From contig CAWAPD010000001.1 of NCBI GenBank assembly GCA_963783865.1, positions 558,001 to 622,000 on the forward strand: 64,000 bases of DNA, in the 5' to 3' direction. Both the position numbers and the translations under genes were made by a program. The notes under the pieces were generated by a model. It ran no database searches. It saw nothing but the letters and a program-made list of their open reading frames with translations, and was not told where the DNA came from. Of this stretch, positions 17,699-25,581 are shown one piece after another. Source of the stretch: CAWAPD01 sp963783865 (lineage in GTDB: Bacteria > Actinomycetota > Thermoleophilia > UBA2241). Within the stretch, counting starts at the first letter, position 1. Each line of letters begins with the position of its first letter.

Positions 17699-18435
17699 TG
17701 GCCGCTGGGCCGGTCGTCTTGCTGCTCGGCGGCACCGGCCGCACTGGCAGTCGGGTCCTTGAGCAATTGCTGGACCGCGGCGCCACCGTGCGCGTGGTAG
17801 TGCGCTCCGCTGAGCGACTGCCCGCAGGTGTCGCCGGACATCAGAACCTGACGGTGACGGTGGCGGACCTGTCGTCGGTGACCAAGGACGACCTGACCCG
17901 CCAGCTCGAGGGCAGCGACGCCGTCATCTCGTGCCTCGGCCACAATCTCAACGCTCAGGGGATGTTCGGAAAGCCGCGCGATCTGGTCGCCGGCGCCACG
18001 GAGAGAGTGTATCGGACCATCGCGGCGATGCAGCCGGCACGTCCCGTGCGCTTCATCCTGATGAGCAGCGTGTCGGTGAATCGGCCCGGCAAGCTGGACA
18101 TGCGCCGTGGGTGGTTCGAGCGGACGGTCATGTGGGCGCTTCGCGGCCTCATGCCGCCGGCGCGCGACAACCAGCGCGCCGCGGACTTCCTGGTGGGCGA
18201 GGTCGGGGCGGACGATGGCCCACTCCAGTGGGCCATCGTCCGCCCCGACTCGCTGCGCGAGGGCGACGTGACCGAGTACTCGCTCCACGAAGGCCTCGTC
18301 GACAGTCTCTTCCGCCCTGGCCAGACGAACATGGCCAACGTCGCGCACTTCATGTGCGAGCTGGCGACCGACGATCGGACCTGGGCGACGTGGCGGGGCA
18401 GGTGCCCGGTGATCGTCAATGCCTCGCCGACGTGA
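17698..18435 (+). CDS. NAD(P)-binding NmrA/SDR-like protein
   Basis: 245 residues with an N-terminal dinucleotide-binding motif LLLGGTGRTGSRVLEQLL, the acidic or basic selector region VVVRSAERLP, and the AVISCLGHN strand. The catalytic Tyr-x-x-x-Lys of classical SDRs is not evident, which fits the atypical NmrA/NAD(P)-binding group that includes redox sensors and quinone reductases. The start overlaps the XRE stop (TGATG) with AAGGAGG upstream, so it is the third gene of that operon. A hairpin terminator follows at 18436. Confidence 0.85.
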   Translation: MAAGPVVLLLGGTGRTGSRVLEQLLDRGATVRVVVRSAERLPAGVAGHQNLTVTVADLSSVTKDDLTRQLEGSDAVISCLGHNLNAQGMFGKPRDLVAGATERVYRTIAAMQPARPVRFILMSSVSVNRPGKLDMRRGWFERTVMWALRGLMPPARDNQRAADFLVGEVGADDGPLQWAIVRPDSLREGDVTEYSLHEGLVDSLFRPGQTNMANVAHFMCELATDDRTWATWRGRCPVIVNASPT

Positions 18436-18469
18436 TCTGCCGCGGGCCGGGTCCAAACCCCGCGGCAGA
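18436..18469. terminator. Hairpin between convergent genes
   Basis: 11-bp stem TCTGCCGCGGG (18436-18446) with 18459-18469 and a 12-base loop, starting immediately after the stop of the NAD(P)-binding gene. Confidence 0.6.
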
Positions 18470-18501
18470 GCGGGAAGGCCGTCAAGCACTCACTGAATCG
18501 A

Positions 18502-19200
18502 CTAGCGCCGCTTCTGCCGGGCGCTGACGTCGGCGTACCTCGCCTTCAGCTCCTTCTCCGCCTCGGACTCGCTCGGCTGTGCATGGACGAACATGAGCAC
18601 GACGAGGACCGGGCTGAGCAAGCCCACACACAGGACCACGACGCCGATCCACCAGGCCACGTACCACAGCGCGGCCACGAGCCCGGTGATCGTCAACACG
18701 ATGCTCGCCGCGGCGATGCCCGACGCATACCAGACGGCGAGGATGGCCCGCTTCCTCTGCTGTTCCTCCCTCTCGGGGCGGGTCGGGAGGTACGCCTCGA
18801 TGTCCGGATACCCGGCGTCCCTGTACGACTGCAGCGTCAGGTCCTCGATCCCGACGTCATTCATGCTCTTGACGAGTCTGAGCAGTGTGATCCCGGCCAC
18901 GTCCAGCGGCAGCGCGCAGCCGAACGCCGTGATCGACACCAGGATCGCGGTATCGACCGGACCCACGGTGATGAGGGCCGAGAGGAGCACGAGGTTGAAG
19001 GCGATCAGGCCGCCGAAGACCCAATCCCCGACCTGGAACAGCAACGGCATCGTTCTCGACGCCAGGAGCCTGAGGGCTCTCGTGTCGGCTCGGGACAGCT
19101 CCTCCACGTCGAGAGGAGGCCGGGGTTGGTGCGGATCACTCTGTGACACGTCTTCGCCTCGTCCTCGAGCGCTCTGCGCACGCACCACGCCGCGGGTCAC
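18502..19200 (-). CDS. Four-TM membrane protein, unknown function
   Basis: 232 residues; not recognised. Two hydrophobic pairs (about 53-75 and 83-103; 150-172 and 177-200) are separated by a hydrophilic loop with SYRDAGYPDIEAYLPTRPER. A basic tail ends in SARQKRR. The GTG start overlaps the stop of the upstream SRPBCC gene (GTGA), so the two are translationally coupled. The SRPBCC partner may bind a lipid or hydrophobic ligand near the membrane, but this is inference. Confidence 0.7.
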   Translation of the reverse strand: MTRGVVRAQSARGRGEDVSQSDPHQPRPPLDVEELSRADTRALRLLASRTMPLLFQVGDWVFGGLIAFNLVLLSALITVGPVDTAILVSITAFGCALPLDVAGITLLRLVKSMNDVGIEDLTLQSYRDAGYPDIEAYLPTRPEREEQQRKRAILAVWYASGIAAASIVLTITGLVAALWYVAWWIGVVVLCVGLLSPVLVVLMFVHAQPSESEAEKELKARYADVSARQKRR

Positions 19201-19676
19201 GCCGCGACGGCCTGCGTGGCTCCCTCTCGTTCCGCCTCGTGTCTGAGGTCGTTGGCGTACGCCTCGAAGATCGGCCCAAAGTCGGGCAGTGACCGCTTGA
19301 CCAGCGGCATCATCAGACCCGAGAAGCGCTCCTTCATGGCAAAGGTGGTCGAGCCGTCGCTGCGGGGCGTGAGCTCGAAGGTGCGGACACCCTTGAACAT
19401 GGGGGCGAACCCGCCGGTCCAGGTCATGCGCCGGTCGGGCACGACGCCCGTGATCGTCGGTGTGAAAGTGCGGGCGGTACCGGGCGCGTGCACCCGGATC
19501 TTCTCGCCCTCGCGGATCTGGCCGTCGATGCCGCTGACCGTGGAGTTCCAGCGCGGGAAGTCCTCCGCGTCGGTCAAGATCTGCCAGATACGCTCGGCGC
19601 TTGCCCGGACGTCGACCTCTACGCCAGACGTCAGTGAGAAGGTGCTGCGCGATTGCGTGACTCTAGGTTCGTCCAT
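19197..19676 (-). CDS. SRPBCC family protein (polyketide-cyclase-like)
   Basis: 159 residues. The START-like fold is shown by VDVRASAERIWQILTDAEDFP, RWNSTVSGIDG and MTWTGGFAPMFKGVRTFEL, followed by a C-terminal helix with PDFGPIFEAYANDLRHEAE. This is the common SRPBCC ligand-binding form. It is the first gene of a two-gene unit with the membrane protein at 18502. The short gap upstream (19677-19809) separates it from the alpha/beta hydrolase on the same strand. Confidence 0.85.
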   Translation of the reverse strand: MDEPRVTQSRSTFSLTSGVEVDVRASAERIWQILTDAEDFPRWNSTVSGIDGQIREGEKIRVHAPGTARTFTPTITGVVPDRRMTWTGGFAPMFKGVRTFELTPRSDGSTTFAMKERFSGLMMPLVKRSLPDFGPIFEAYANDLRHEAEREGATQAVAA

Positions 19677-19809
19677 CGTCTGTCTCCTTCACCCGTTCGG
19701 CTAAGGGAACATCTGACGCTTGTTCCTGTTTCCGTGGCAGAGAAAACAGCGAACCCGACCGCGCGACGGACTCGAGCAGGTGACGCTTGGAGGGCCAATG
19801 GCCGGTCGA

Positions 19810-20505
19810 TCAGCCGAGGGCCCCGACGATCGCCGCCGCGAGCTCGACCGGCTTCGTGAACTGCGGCCAGTGCCCGGTCGGCAGGTCGACCAGCTCCGCG
19901 TCGTGGACGGCGGCGAGCTCGGCGACGTACGGGTGACCCTGCGCCATGAACTTGCGGATCTCGGTCGACGGGAACTCGCAGGTGATCACGGTGATCGGCA
20001 CGTCGTAGCGGCGCGGGTCGCGCAGTACCTGGGGGTCGTTGGCGACGCCCGCCGGCTCGGGGATCGCCACCGTGCGGAACCGCTCGCGAAGCTCGTCGTC
20101 GAGGTCGGTCAGGTCCTCGTCGTCGAACACCGACCAGTCTGGCAGCGGGATCTCGCCGTCCACGACGGGGAGCTGGTCGTTGATCACGTCACCGTCGCCG
20201 AGCGGCAGCGAGTCCACGTACACGACGCGGTCGACCCGATCGGGTCGCGTGTCGACCGCCGCGTGGGCGATCGCCCCGCCGCCGCTGTGGCCGACCAGCG
20301 CGACCGGTCCCTCGATCTGGTCGATGGCGGCGACGACCGCGCGGACGTGATCGGCGAGGCCGATCCCCGCGCGGTCGTCGTCGAGCGACGCCAGCCCAGG
20401 GAGCGTTATCGCATGCACGTGGTGTCCCGCGGCCTCGAGCGCGGGCACCATCGGGTCCCACGAGGCTGCGTTGAGCCAGAAGCCGGGGATGAGGATCACG
20501 TCCAT
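19810..20505 (-). CDS. Alpha/beta hydrolase
   Basis: 231 residues starting at the ATG at 20505. Opening MDVILIPGFWLNAASWDPMV; nucleophile elbow LVGHSGGGAIAHA (Ser in GHSGG) near residue 77; catalytic-acid and histidine region ending DLPTGHWPQFTKP (His near 217). The small size and EstA/RsbQ-like core fit an esterase or lactonase of undefined substrate. It is divergent from the methyltransferase at 20542, with only 36 bases between start codons. Confidence 0.88.
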   Translation of the reverse strand: MDVILIPGFWLNAASWDPMVPALEAAGHHVHAITLPGLASLDDDRAGIGLADHVRAVVAAIDQIEGPVALVGHSGGGAIAHAAVDTRPDRVDRVVYVDSLPLGDGDVINDQLPVVDGEIPLPDWSVFDDEDLTDLDDELRERFRTVAIPEPAGVANDPQVLRDPRRYDVPITVITCEFPSTEIRKFMAQGHPYVAELAAVHDAELVDLPTGHWPQFTKPVELAAAIVGALG

Positions 20506-20541
20506 GCGCCCATGTACCCAGGACGGACGTATCATCCGACC

Positions 20542-21192
20542 GTGGGCGTCTCCTCGTTCATCGCCGGGCAGCTGCGCAGCCCCTCGGGCTTCTTCGGCAG
20601 GGTCGTTCTGGCGCGGCTGCTCAACCGGTCGAACGCGGCGATGAACAGGCTGACGATGGAGTCGCTGGCCCTCGACCCCGAGGACCGGGTGCTGGAGGTC
20701 GGCTTCGGCGGCGGCGACCTCATCGCCCGCATCGCGCCGGTCGTCTCGCGGGGGTTCGTCGCCGGCGTCGACTTCTCGCCCGACATGGTCGACGTGTGCG
20801 CCAGGCGCTTCGCCTCGCTCATCGAGGCGAGGCGCGTCGAGCTGCGCTGCGCGACCGCGGAGGACCTCCCCTACGATGCCGGCACGTTCACAAAAGCGTG
20901 CACCGTGAACACGATCTACTTCTGGCCCGACCCGGCCGTCTGTCTCGACGAGTTTCGACGCGTGCTGCGCGCGGGTGGCCGTCTCGTCGTGAGCTTCACC
21001 CCCCGGTCCACGATGGAAAAGCTGCCGGCGACGAAGCACGGCTTCACGCTCTACGAGCCCGACGACGTCCGTCGCCTTCTCGAGGACGCCGGCTTCGTCG
21101 GCATCGAGATGATCCCGGCGCCCGGTTCGCGCGCGTCGTATGTCTGCGCGATGGCCAGGCAGCCGTCGCCCGACGAGCGGGGCGCCCGCTAG
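20542..21192 (+). CDS. Class I SAM-dependent methyltransferase
   Basis: 216 residues from a GTG start. Motif I is VLEVGFGGGDLIARI, the acidic residue after strand 2 is GVDFSPDMV, motif post-II ATAEDLPYDAGTF and motif III LRAGGRLVVSF: a type-11 methyltransferase. The N-terminus FIAGQLRSPSGFFGRVVLARLLNRSN resembles small-molecule or lipid methyltransferases of actinobacteria. The substrate is unknown. Its stop overlaps the stop of the ABC permease on the opposite strand by four bases. Confidence 0.88.
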   Translation: MGVSSFIAGQLRSPSGFFGRVVLARLLNRSNAAMNRLTMESLALDPEDRVLEVGFGGGDLIARIAPVVSRGFVAGVDFSPDMVDVCARRFASLIEARRVELRCATAEDLPYDAGTFTKACTVNTIYFWPDPAVCLDEFRRVLRAGGRLVVSFTPRSTMEKLPATKHGFTLYEPDDVRRLLEDAGFVGIEMIPAPGSRASYVCAMARQPSPDERGAR

Positions 21193-22280
21193 GCGTCCTC
21201 CTGCCGCGACAGCCGCCACCAGAGCAGCCCGTAGACGACCACGCCCCACGCCACGAGCACCGCGTACGAGAGCCACTCGTTCGGATAAAGCGTGCGCCCC
21301 GCGAACGCGTTCGCGCAGAGACGGAAGGTGTACACGGTGGGCAGGAACGCGAGCACCCGGTTCACCACGTCCGGGGTCTGCAGGCCGATGGTGAAGGCGG
21401 GCGCGATCAGCGGTAGCAGGATGAGCCCGCTCCAGGTGTTGACTTGCTGCTGGGTCTTGAACAGCCCGGCGACGAGCAGGCCGATGCCGACCAGCACGAC
21501 GGCCGACAGCAGCACCGCGATGAGCAGCAAGACGTCGTTGTCGGGTCGCGCCCGGGTGACGATCAGCAGCAGCGGCACCGAGATCACGCTCAGGACGATG
21601 CCGAACTGCGCCTTGGCGGCGATCACCTCGGTCGTCGACGCGATCAGCGTGAGCGCGTCCATCGTCTTCTTCTCGATCTCCTCGATCAGCACCGCCGGCA
21701 CGGCGTACACCGCGACCATGGCGAGCAGGAGGATGATCGACACGAGGATGAAGACCGTGCGCGTGCCGAGCACGTCGAGCGCGGCACCGGTGGTGCCGCG
21801 CTCGGGCGGCAGCGTCTGGCGCACGATCCGGGCGGCCGGAGGCCGCCCGGCCATCGCCTGCACGCTGCGATCGACCACGGCGCCGACGTAGTCGCCGCCG
21901 ACGACCGGAGACGACGGCGTCAGAACGGTGAGGGTCGGCGCCGCCCCCGCGCGCACGGCGGCGTCGAAGCCGGCCGGCACCACGAGGCCTACATCTACCT
22001 TGCTCCGTCGCACCTGCTGCTGGAGCTGGGCCGCGTCGCTGAAGGTGACGAACGTCAGGCGAGCCGACGCGCCGACCTGGTCCGTGATCGCCTTGGTCAA
22101 CTGGGTCGGGCTCGGAGAGACGATGCCGACCTTGACCTTCGGGGCGGTGCTGTCGGTGAAGATGAAGCTGTAGAGCAGCCCGATGAGCAGGGGCGTGATG
22201 ACCGCGGTAAGCACGCGGCTGTCGCGCAGCCCGTCGCGCAGGTCCTTGCGGAAGATGGCGCGGATGCGGCGCCGGTTCAC
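21189..22280 (-). CDS. ABC-2 type permease
   Basis: 363 residues. A first TM helix (about 24-42), a long extracytoplasmic domain (45-185, containing PKVKVGIVSPSP), and five C-terminal helices form the NatB/YhaP-like ABC-2 layout with the export domain between TM1 and TM2. The GTG start overlaps the ATPase stop (GTGA), so the pair is translationally coupled. Likely export of a lipid, drug or ion-linked substrate; NatAB-type Na+ export is one option given the layout. Confidence 0.88.
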   Translation of the reverse strand: MNRRRIRAIFRKDLRDGLRDSRVLTAVITPLLIGLLYSFIFTDSTAPKVKVGIVSPSPTQLTKAITDQVGASARLTFVTFSDAAQLQQQVRRSKVDVGLVVPAGFDAAVRAGAAPTLTVLTPSSPVVGGDYVGAVVDRSVQAMAGRPPAARIVRQTLPPERGTTGAALDVLGTRTVFILVSIILLLAMVAVYAVPAVLIEEIEKKTMDALTLIASTTEVIAAKAQFGIVLSVISVPLLLIVTRARPDNDVLLLIAVLLSAVVLVGIGLLVAGLFKTQQQVNTWSGLILLPLIAPAFTIGLQTPDVVNRVLAFLPTVYTFRLCANAFAGRTLYPNEWLSYAVLVAWGVVVYGLLWWRLSRQEDA

Positions 22281-23137
22281 AGCGGCCTGCCCGCGAGATT
22301 GACGAAGACGTCCTCGAGCGTGCCCTCCTGTGAGTGCACCGTCAGGACCTTGCCCTCGGCCATCCAGCGCTCGAGCCGGGCGGCGTCGGCCGGGTCGTCG
22401 AGACGCAGCCGCTCCTCCTTGCGCGAGTCGAGCAGCACCAGCGCCGTGCGTTCCCCGTAGCGCAGCTTGAGCTCGCGCGGCGTGTCGAGGGCGACGATGT
22501 GGCCGGCGGCCAAAAAGGCGACCCGGTCGCAGAGCTCGTCGGCCTCCTCCATGAAGTGGGTCGTCAGGAAGACGGTGCTCCCCCGCCGTGCCTGCTCGCG
22601 CACCATCTCGCGCACCTCGCGAGCCGAGGTCGGGTCGAGGCCGCGCGTCGGCTCGTCGAGGAACAGGACGCGCGGCCGGTTGACGAGCGCGCGCGCGATC
22701 AGCAGCCGCTGCTTCATGCCGCTCGAGTACGTCTTGACCTTGCGGCCGGCCGCCTCGACGAGCCCCACGGCCTCGAGCAGCTCGCCCACGCGAGCTCGCG
22801 GCACGCCGTAGAGGTCGGCGAAGAGCTGGAGGTTCTCGCGTCCGCTGAGGCGCGGGTAGAGGTTCTGCTCCTCGAAGACGAGGTTGATCAGCGGCTTCAG
22901 GTGCTCGCGCTCGTGAACGACGTCGTAGCCGCAGACGCGCGCGCGGCCGTCTGTCGGCCGCGCGCGCCCGGTCAGCACGCGGATCGTGGTCGTCTTGCCG
23001 GCCCCGTTGTGGCCGAGCAGGCCAAGGATCTCGCCCTTGTGCGCCGTGAAGCTGATGTCGTCGACGGCGCGGACCTCGCCGAAATGCTTGGCGAGATGCT
23101 CGACCTCGATGCTCGGACCCCCCGGTGACGCAGCCAT
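22277..23137 (-). CDS. ABC transporter ATP-binding protein
   Basis: 286 residues: Walker A GHNGAGKTTT (about 42-51), Q-loop FEEQNLYPRLSGREN, signature YSSGMKQRL, Walker B VLFLDEPTRGLDP, H-loop TTHFMEEAD. The C-terminal extension after residue 220 (KLRYGERTALVLL) is typical of ABC-2 exporters and contacts the permease. It drives the permease encoded just downstream in the same operon. Confidence 0.93.
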   Translation of the reverse strand: MAASPGGPSIEVEHLAKHFGEVRAVDDISFTAHKGEILGLLGHNGAGKTTTIRVLTGRARPTDGRARVCGYDVVHEREHLKPLINLVFEEQNLYPRLSGRENLQLFADLYGVPRARVGELLEAVGLVEAAGRKVKTYSSGMKQRLLIARALVNRPRVLFLDEPTRGLDPTSAREVREMVREQARRGSTVFLTTHFMEEADELCDRVAFLAAGHIVALDTPRELKLRYGERTALVLLDSRKEERLRLDDPADAARLERWMAEGKVLTVHSQEGTLEDVFVNLAGRPL

Positions 23138-23201
23138 GGACGAAGCCTACGCGATGGGCAACGCCGGCAGAACCCCATCGGTCCACACCAGCGCCCGCGG
23201 G

Positions 23202-23229
23202 TTAGCCGGTCCGGCTCGACTGGTATAGA
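23202..23229 (+). promoter_or_regulatory. Weak promoter candidate before the ABM gene
   Basis: TTAGCC (23202-23207), 16 bases, TATAGA (23224-23229). The -10 is good and the -35 poor. It lies in the divergent gap between the ABC operon and the monooxygenase at 23289. Confidence 0.3.
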
Positions 23230-23288
23230 GAGAGGTCGCGTCACTTCGTGTGCTGCGGCAGAGGAGGCCGGGTCGAGATGAGGCAAGC

Positions 23289-23606
23289 ATGAGCGAGAGC
23301 CGCGGCGAGATCCGACAGCTGGCGCGCTACGAAGTCCGGGCCGAGTCCGTGGAGCGTTGCCTCGCCGCCACCCGCGAGTTCGTCGCGTACGTGACGGCCA
23401 GCGAGCCGGGCACGCTGCGCTACGAGGTGTGGCAAGAGCACGACCATCCCACCCGCTTCGTCCACAGCTTCGTCTTTCGCGACGCCGAGGCGCATCGGAT
23501 CCATTCGGAGTCCGCCCAGGTGAAGAAGTTCGCCGGGATCCTGTATCCGGAATGCCTCGCGCCCGTTGAGTTCACCGACTACGACTTCATAGCCGCGAAC
23601 GTCTAG
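23289..23606 (+). CDS. Antibiotic biosynthesis monooxygenase (ABM) domain protein
   Basis: 105 residues, one ferredoxin-like ABM domain: RYEVRAESVERCLAATREF, then EPGTLRYEVWQEHDHPTRFV and the VKKFAGILYPECL helix. Members are small dimeric cofactor-free monooxygenases, quinol oxidases or heme-degrading enzymes; the exact reaction cannot be assigned. It is 15 bases upstream of a cupin gene on the same strand, so the two probably form an operon acting on one small aromatic or quinone-type substrate (inference). Confidence 0.8.
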   Translation: MSESRGEIRQLARYEVRAESVERCLAATREFVAYVTASEPGTLRYEVWQEHDHPTRFVHSFVFRDAEAHRIHSESAQVKKFAGILYPECLAPVEFTDYDFIAANV

Positions 23607-23621
23607 CACCTGGAGGTCGCC

Positions 23622-24188
23622 ATGGTCCCTGAAGCCCAGCTCGACAAGACCGACTTGGGGCTCACTCCCGCCGGTGAGGGGTGGTTCGTCCTGAACGCCC
23701 GGGAGGCGCGCTGGCGTCACCGCCCGGCGCGGGGGAACAGCCTGCCGTTCACCGGGCTGACCGATGAGGAATGCGAGACCCTTTTCCCGCAAGTCGGGAT
23801 CAACCTGTTCGTCCTCGGGCCCGGCGAGCCCATGGGCATGTACCACTGGGAGGCCGACCAGGAGGACTTCCTCGTCATCTCCGGCGAGGGGCTCTTGATC
23901 GTCGAGGGCCAGGAGCGGCCCCTGCGGCAATGGGACTTCGTGCACTGCCCGCCGCGGACGAACCACATCATCGTCGGGGCCGGAGACGGTCCCTGCGCGG
24001 TCCTGGCGATCGGCGCCCGCGAGCATCAGGCCGACGAGCGGGCGTGGGGGGCCTACACGATCGATCAGGCGGCCATCCGGCACGGGGTCGGCGTCGACGA
24101 GGAGACGAGCGACGCCGACGTGGCCTACGCGCGTTTCGCCGAGCCCAAGCCGACGCCCTATCGCGACGGCTGGCTGCCGATCGGCTAG
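23622..24188 (+). CDS. Cupin domain protein
   Basis: 188 residues with TGGAGG upstream of the ATG. Cupin motif 1 is recognisable as MGMYHWEADQEDFLVISGEG (the usual G-x5-HxH-x3,4-E with a single His) and motif 2 as PPRTNHIIVG, so the metal site keeps His and Glu residues. The flanking sequence WRHRPARGNSLPF at the N-terminus and PKPTPYRDGWLP at the end recurs in actinobacterial cupins of unknown function. Probably a dioxygenase or isomerase partner of the ABM protein encoded upstream. Confidence 0.83.
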   Translation: MVPEAQLDKTDLGLTPAGEGWFVLNAREARWRHRPARGNSLPFTGLTDEECETLFPQVGINLFVLGPGEPMGMYHWEADQEDFLVISGEGLLIVEGQERPLRQWDFVHCPPRTNHIIVGAGDGPCAVLAIGAREHQADERAWGAYTIDQAAIRHGVGVDEETSDADVAYARFAEPKPTPYRDGWLPIG

Positions 24189-24212
24189 GCGCCGGCCCCG
24201 AGACGCGGGGAG

Positions 24213-24240
24213 TTGACAGAACCCGAGCGCCTCGTCTATC
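24213..24240 (+). promoter_or_regulatory. Promoter of the ArsR operon
   Basis: Consensus -35 TTGACA (24213-24218) followed after 16 bases by TCTATC (24235-24240). The -10 overlaps the left arm of the operator at 24236. Confidence 0.55.
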
Positions 24241-24271
24241 CTTCGATTATTCGATGACTATCGAAGGATAG
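24236..24271. promoter_or_regulatory. ArsR operator 1
   Basis: CTATCCTTCGAT (24236-24247) and ATCGAAGGATAG (24260-24271) form a perfect 12-bp-arm inverted repeat with a 12-base spacer, ending three bases before the ArsR start codon and overlapping the promoter's -10. Confidence 0.75.
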
Positions 24272-24274
24272 CGG

Positions 24275-24562
24275 ATGGCTGCAGACATGGCGAAGATCTT
24301 CAAAGCCCTGGGTGACCCCACGCGCCTGGCCATCTTCGAGCTGGTCCGCTCGTGCGGCACCAACGGCTGCTCGGAAGACGAGGCGTCGGACAGCCTGTCC
24401 CACATCGCTGAGCGTTTCGGCCTGTCGCTCTCGACCGTGTCGCATCACGTCAAGGAGCTCCGCAACTCTGGGCTGATCACCTGCGAGAAGCGCGGCCAGA
24501 GGCTCTACTGCACGGTGGATCAGGACGCGCTGCACGCGCTGGAGACTTTTGCGGTGCGCTGA
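24275..24562 (+). CDS. ArsR/SmtB-type winged-helix regulator
   Basis: 95 residues: FKALGDPTRLAIFELV, the recognition helix LSLSTVSHHVKELRNSGLIT, and the wing CEKRGQRLYCTVD. Cysteines at about 22, 27, 67 and 76 could bind a thiophilic metal or sense redox state, but there is no classic ELCVCDL metal box. The gene lies directly behind its own operator and ahead of a second identical-geometry operator that precedes the next gene, so it probably represses itself and the following membrane protein/methyltransferase genes. A run of seven T follows its stop region (24586-24592). Confidence 0.88.
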   Translation: MAADMAKIFKALGDPTRLAIFELVRSCGTNGCSEDEASDSLSHIAERFGLSLSTVSHHVKELRNSGLITCEKRGQRLYCTVDQDALHALETFAVR

Positions 24563-24601
24563 CGTCACGGAGGCCGGGGTCCCCCTTTTTTTCGCACGGT
24601 A

Positions 24602-24628
24602 CTTCGATACTCGTCAAACCATCGAAGG
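24602..24628. promoter_or_regulatory. ArsR operator 2
   Basis: CTTCGAT (24602-24608), 12-base spacer, ATCGAAGG (24621-24628). The core CTTCGAT-N12-ATCGAAG is identical in arms and spacing to operator 1, and lies 28 bases upstream of the membrane protein start at 24656. Confidence 0.7.
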
Positions 24629-24655
24629 CAATCAACGAACCGAGGAGGCAAAGAG

Positions 24656-25060
24656 ATGGACCACGATCGGAAGAAGGTACTGATGACGGACTCGTCGTGG
24701 ATCGGGGTGGTGCTGGTGACCCTGGGGGTCTTCGGGTTCCTTGACGCCGCCGGGATCGTCGACTCCAGCCAGACGATAGGGCAGTGGTGGCCGCTGGTCA
24801 TCGTCGCTTGGGCGGTGCTCGACATGGTCAGGGCCGACCGGATCACCGGGTGGGGCATCGGCTGGTCCGCCGTCGGTGTGGCGCTCCTCGCGGACGCGCA
24901 GCAGTGGACGAGCGACGTCGTCATCTGGTCGGCGCTGGCCGTTTTCGTGGGCGCACTCATGATCGCCAGCGCGCTCGGCAGACGCAGCAACGATGATCGT
25001 GACGGCTCGAGCCGGTCCACCTGGAACGGGTGGGCACGGTATTGCGGATGGACACGGTGA
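24656..25060 (+). CDS. LiaF/DUF5668-like small membrane protein
   Basis: 134 residues with GAGGAGG upstream of the ATG. Four short hydrophobic segments (about 15-32, 44-58, 66-80, 88-106) and the motif QWWPLVIVAWAVLDM resemble the membrane domain of LiaF-type and DUF5668 proteins, whose GxWPLxLI repeat is characteristic. It would sit in the cytoplasmic membrane. Operator 2 upstream puts it under the ArsR protein. Its 3' end overlaps the start of the methyltransferase gene by about 30 bases, so the last residues are uncertain in role. Confidence 0.7.
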   Translation: MDHDRKKVLMTDSSWIGVVLVTLGVFGFLDAAGIVDSSQTIGQWWPLVIVAWAVLDMVRADRITGWGIGWSAVGVALLADAQQWTSDVVIWSALAVFVGALMIASALGRRSNDDRDGSSRSTWNGWARYCGWTR

Positions 25061-25581
25061 CCGGGCAGATGCGGCAGCGCACCGATCAGCCGGTGACGCC
25101 GGTCACCCCGGGGCTGCCGGCCCTCGGGCGGCGGGGCGGGGGCTGGGTGGCGCTGCAGTTCGTGCTGTTCGGCGCCGCCGTCGCGGCCGGGGTCGCCGGT
25201 CCCGCCTGGCCGTCAGGCGCGCGGCCCTGGCTGGCGCTCGTCGCCGGCCTGCTGGCGGTCGCCGGACTGGTCCTGCTGATCGGCGGCGGGCGTCGTCTGG
25301 GCAAGCAGCTCACGCCCTACCCCCTTCCCGTCGCATCCGGGACGCTGCGGCGCACCGGCGTCTACCGGCTCGTGCGGCACCCGATGTACGGCGGCGTCGC
25401 GCTGCTGCTGCTGGCCTGGGCGCTCGTGTCGTCGCCGGCGGCACTGGTCGTATGGGCCGTGAGCTTCGTCTTCCTCGACGCCAAGCGACGCCGCGAGGAG
25501 GCTTGGCTGCTCGAGCAGCACGCCGACTACGCCGACTACCGGCAGCAGGTGAAGAGCCGCCTGATCCCCTTGGTGTGGTGA
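25030..25581 (+). CDS. Isoprenylcysteine methyltransferase-like membrane protein
   Basis: 183 residues (or 177 from the ATG at 25048). Hydrophobic segments at about 40-57 and 63-82 are followed by LRRTGVYRLVRHPMYGGVAL, the ICMT/PEMT family signature around the SAM site, another pair of helices, and the acidic-aromatic closing block EEAWLLEQHADYADYRQQVK. Family members methylate lipids, isoprenoids or protein C-termini at the membrane. Likely co-transcribed with the overlapping LiaF-like gene under ArsR control. Confidence 0.82.
   Translation: MGTVLRMDTVTGQMRQRTDQPVTPVTPGLPALGRRGGGWVALQFVLFGAAVAAGVAGPAWPSGARPWLALVAGLLAVAGLVLLIGGGRRLGKQLTPYPLPVASGTLRRTGVYRLVRHPMYGGVALLLLAWALVSSPAALVVWAVSFVFLDAKRRREEAWLLEQHADYADYRQQVKSRLIPLVW

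Noticed and set aside
19720..21192. A 490-codon plus-strand frame
   Set aside because: Its first 270 codons run antisense to the alpha/beta hydrolase and have no motif; only the part from the GTG at 20542 is a methyltransferase.
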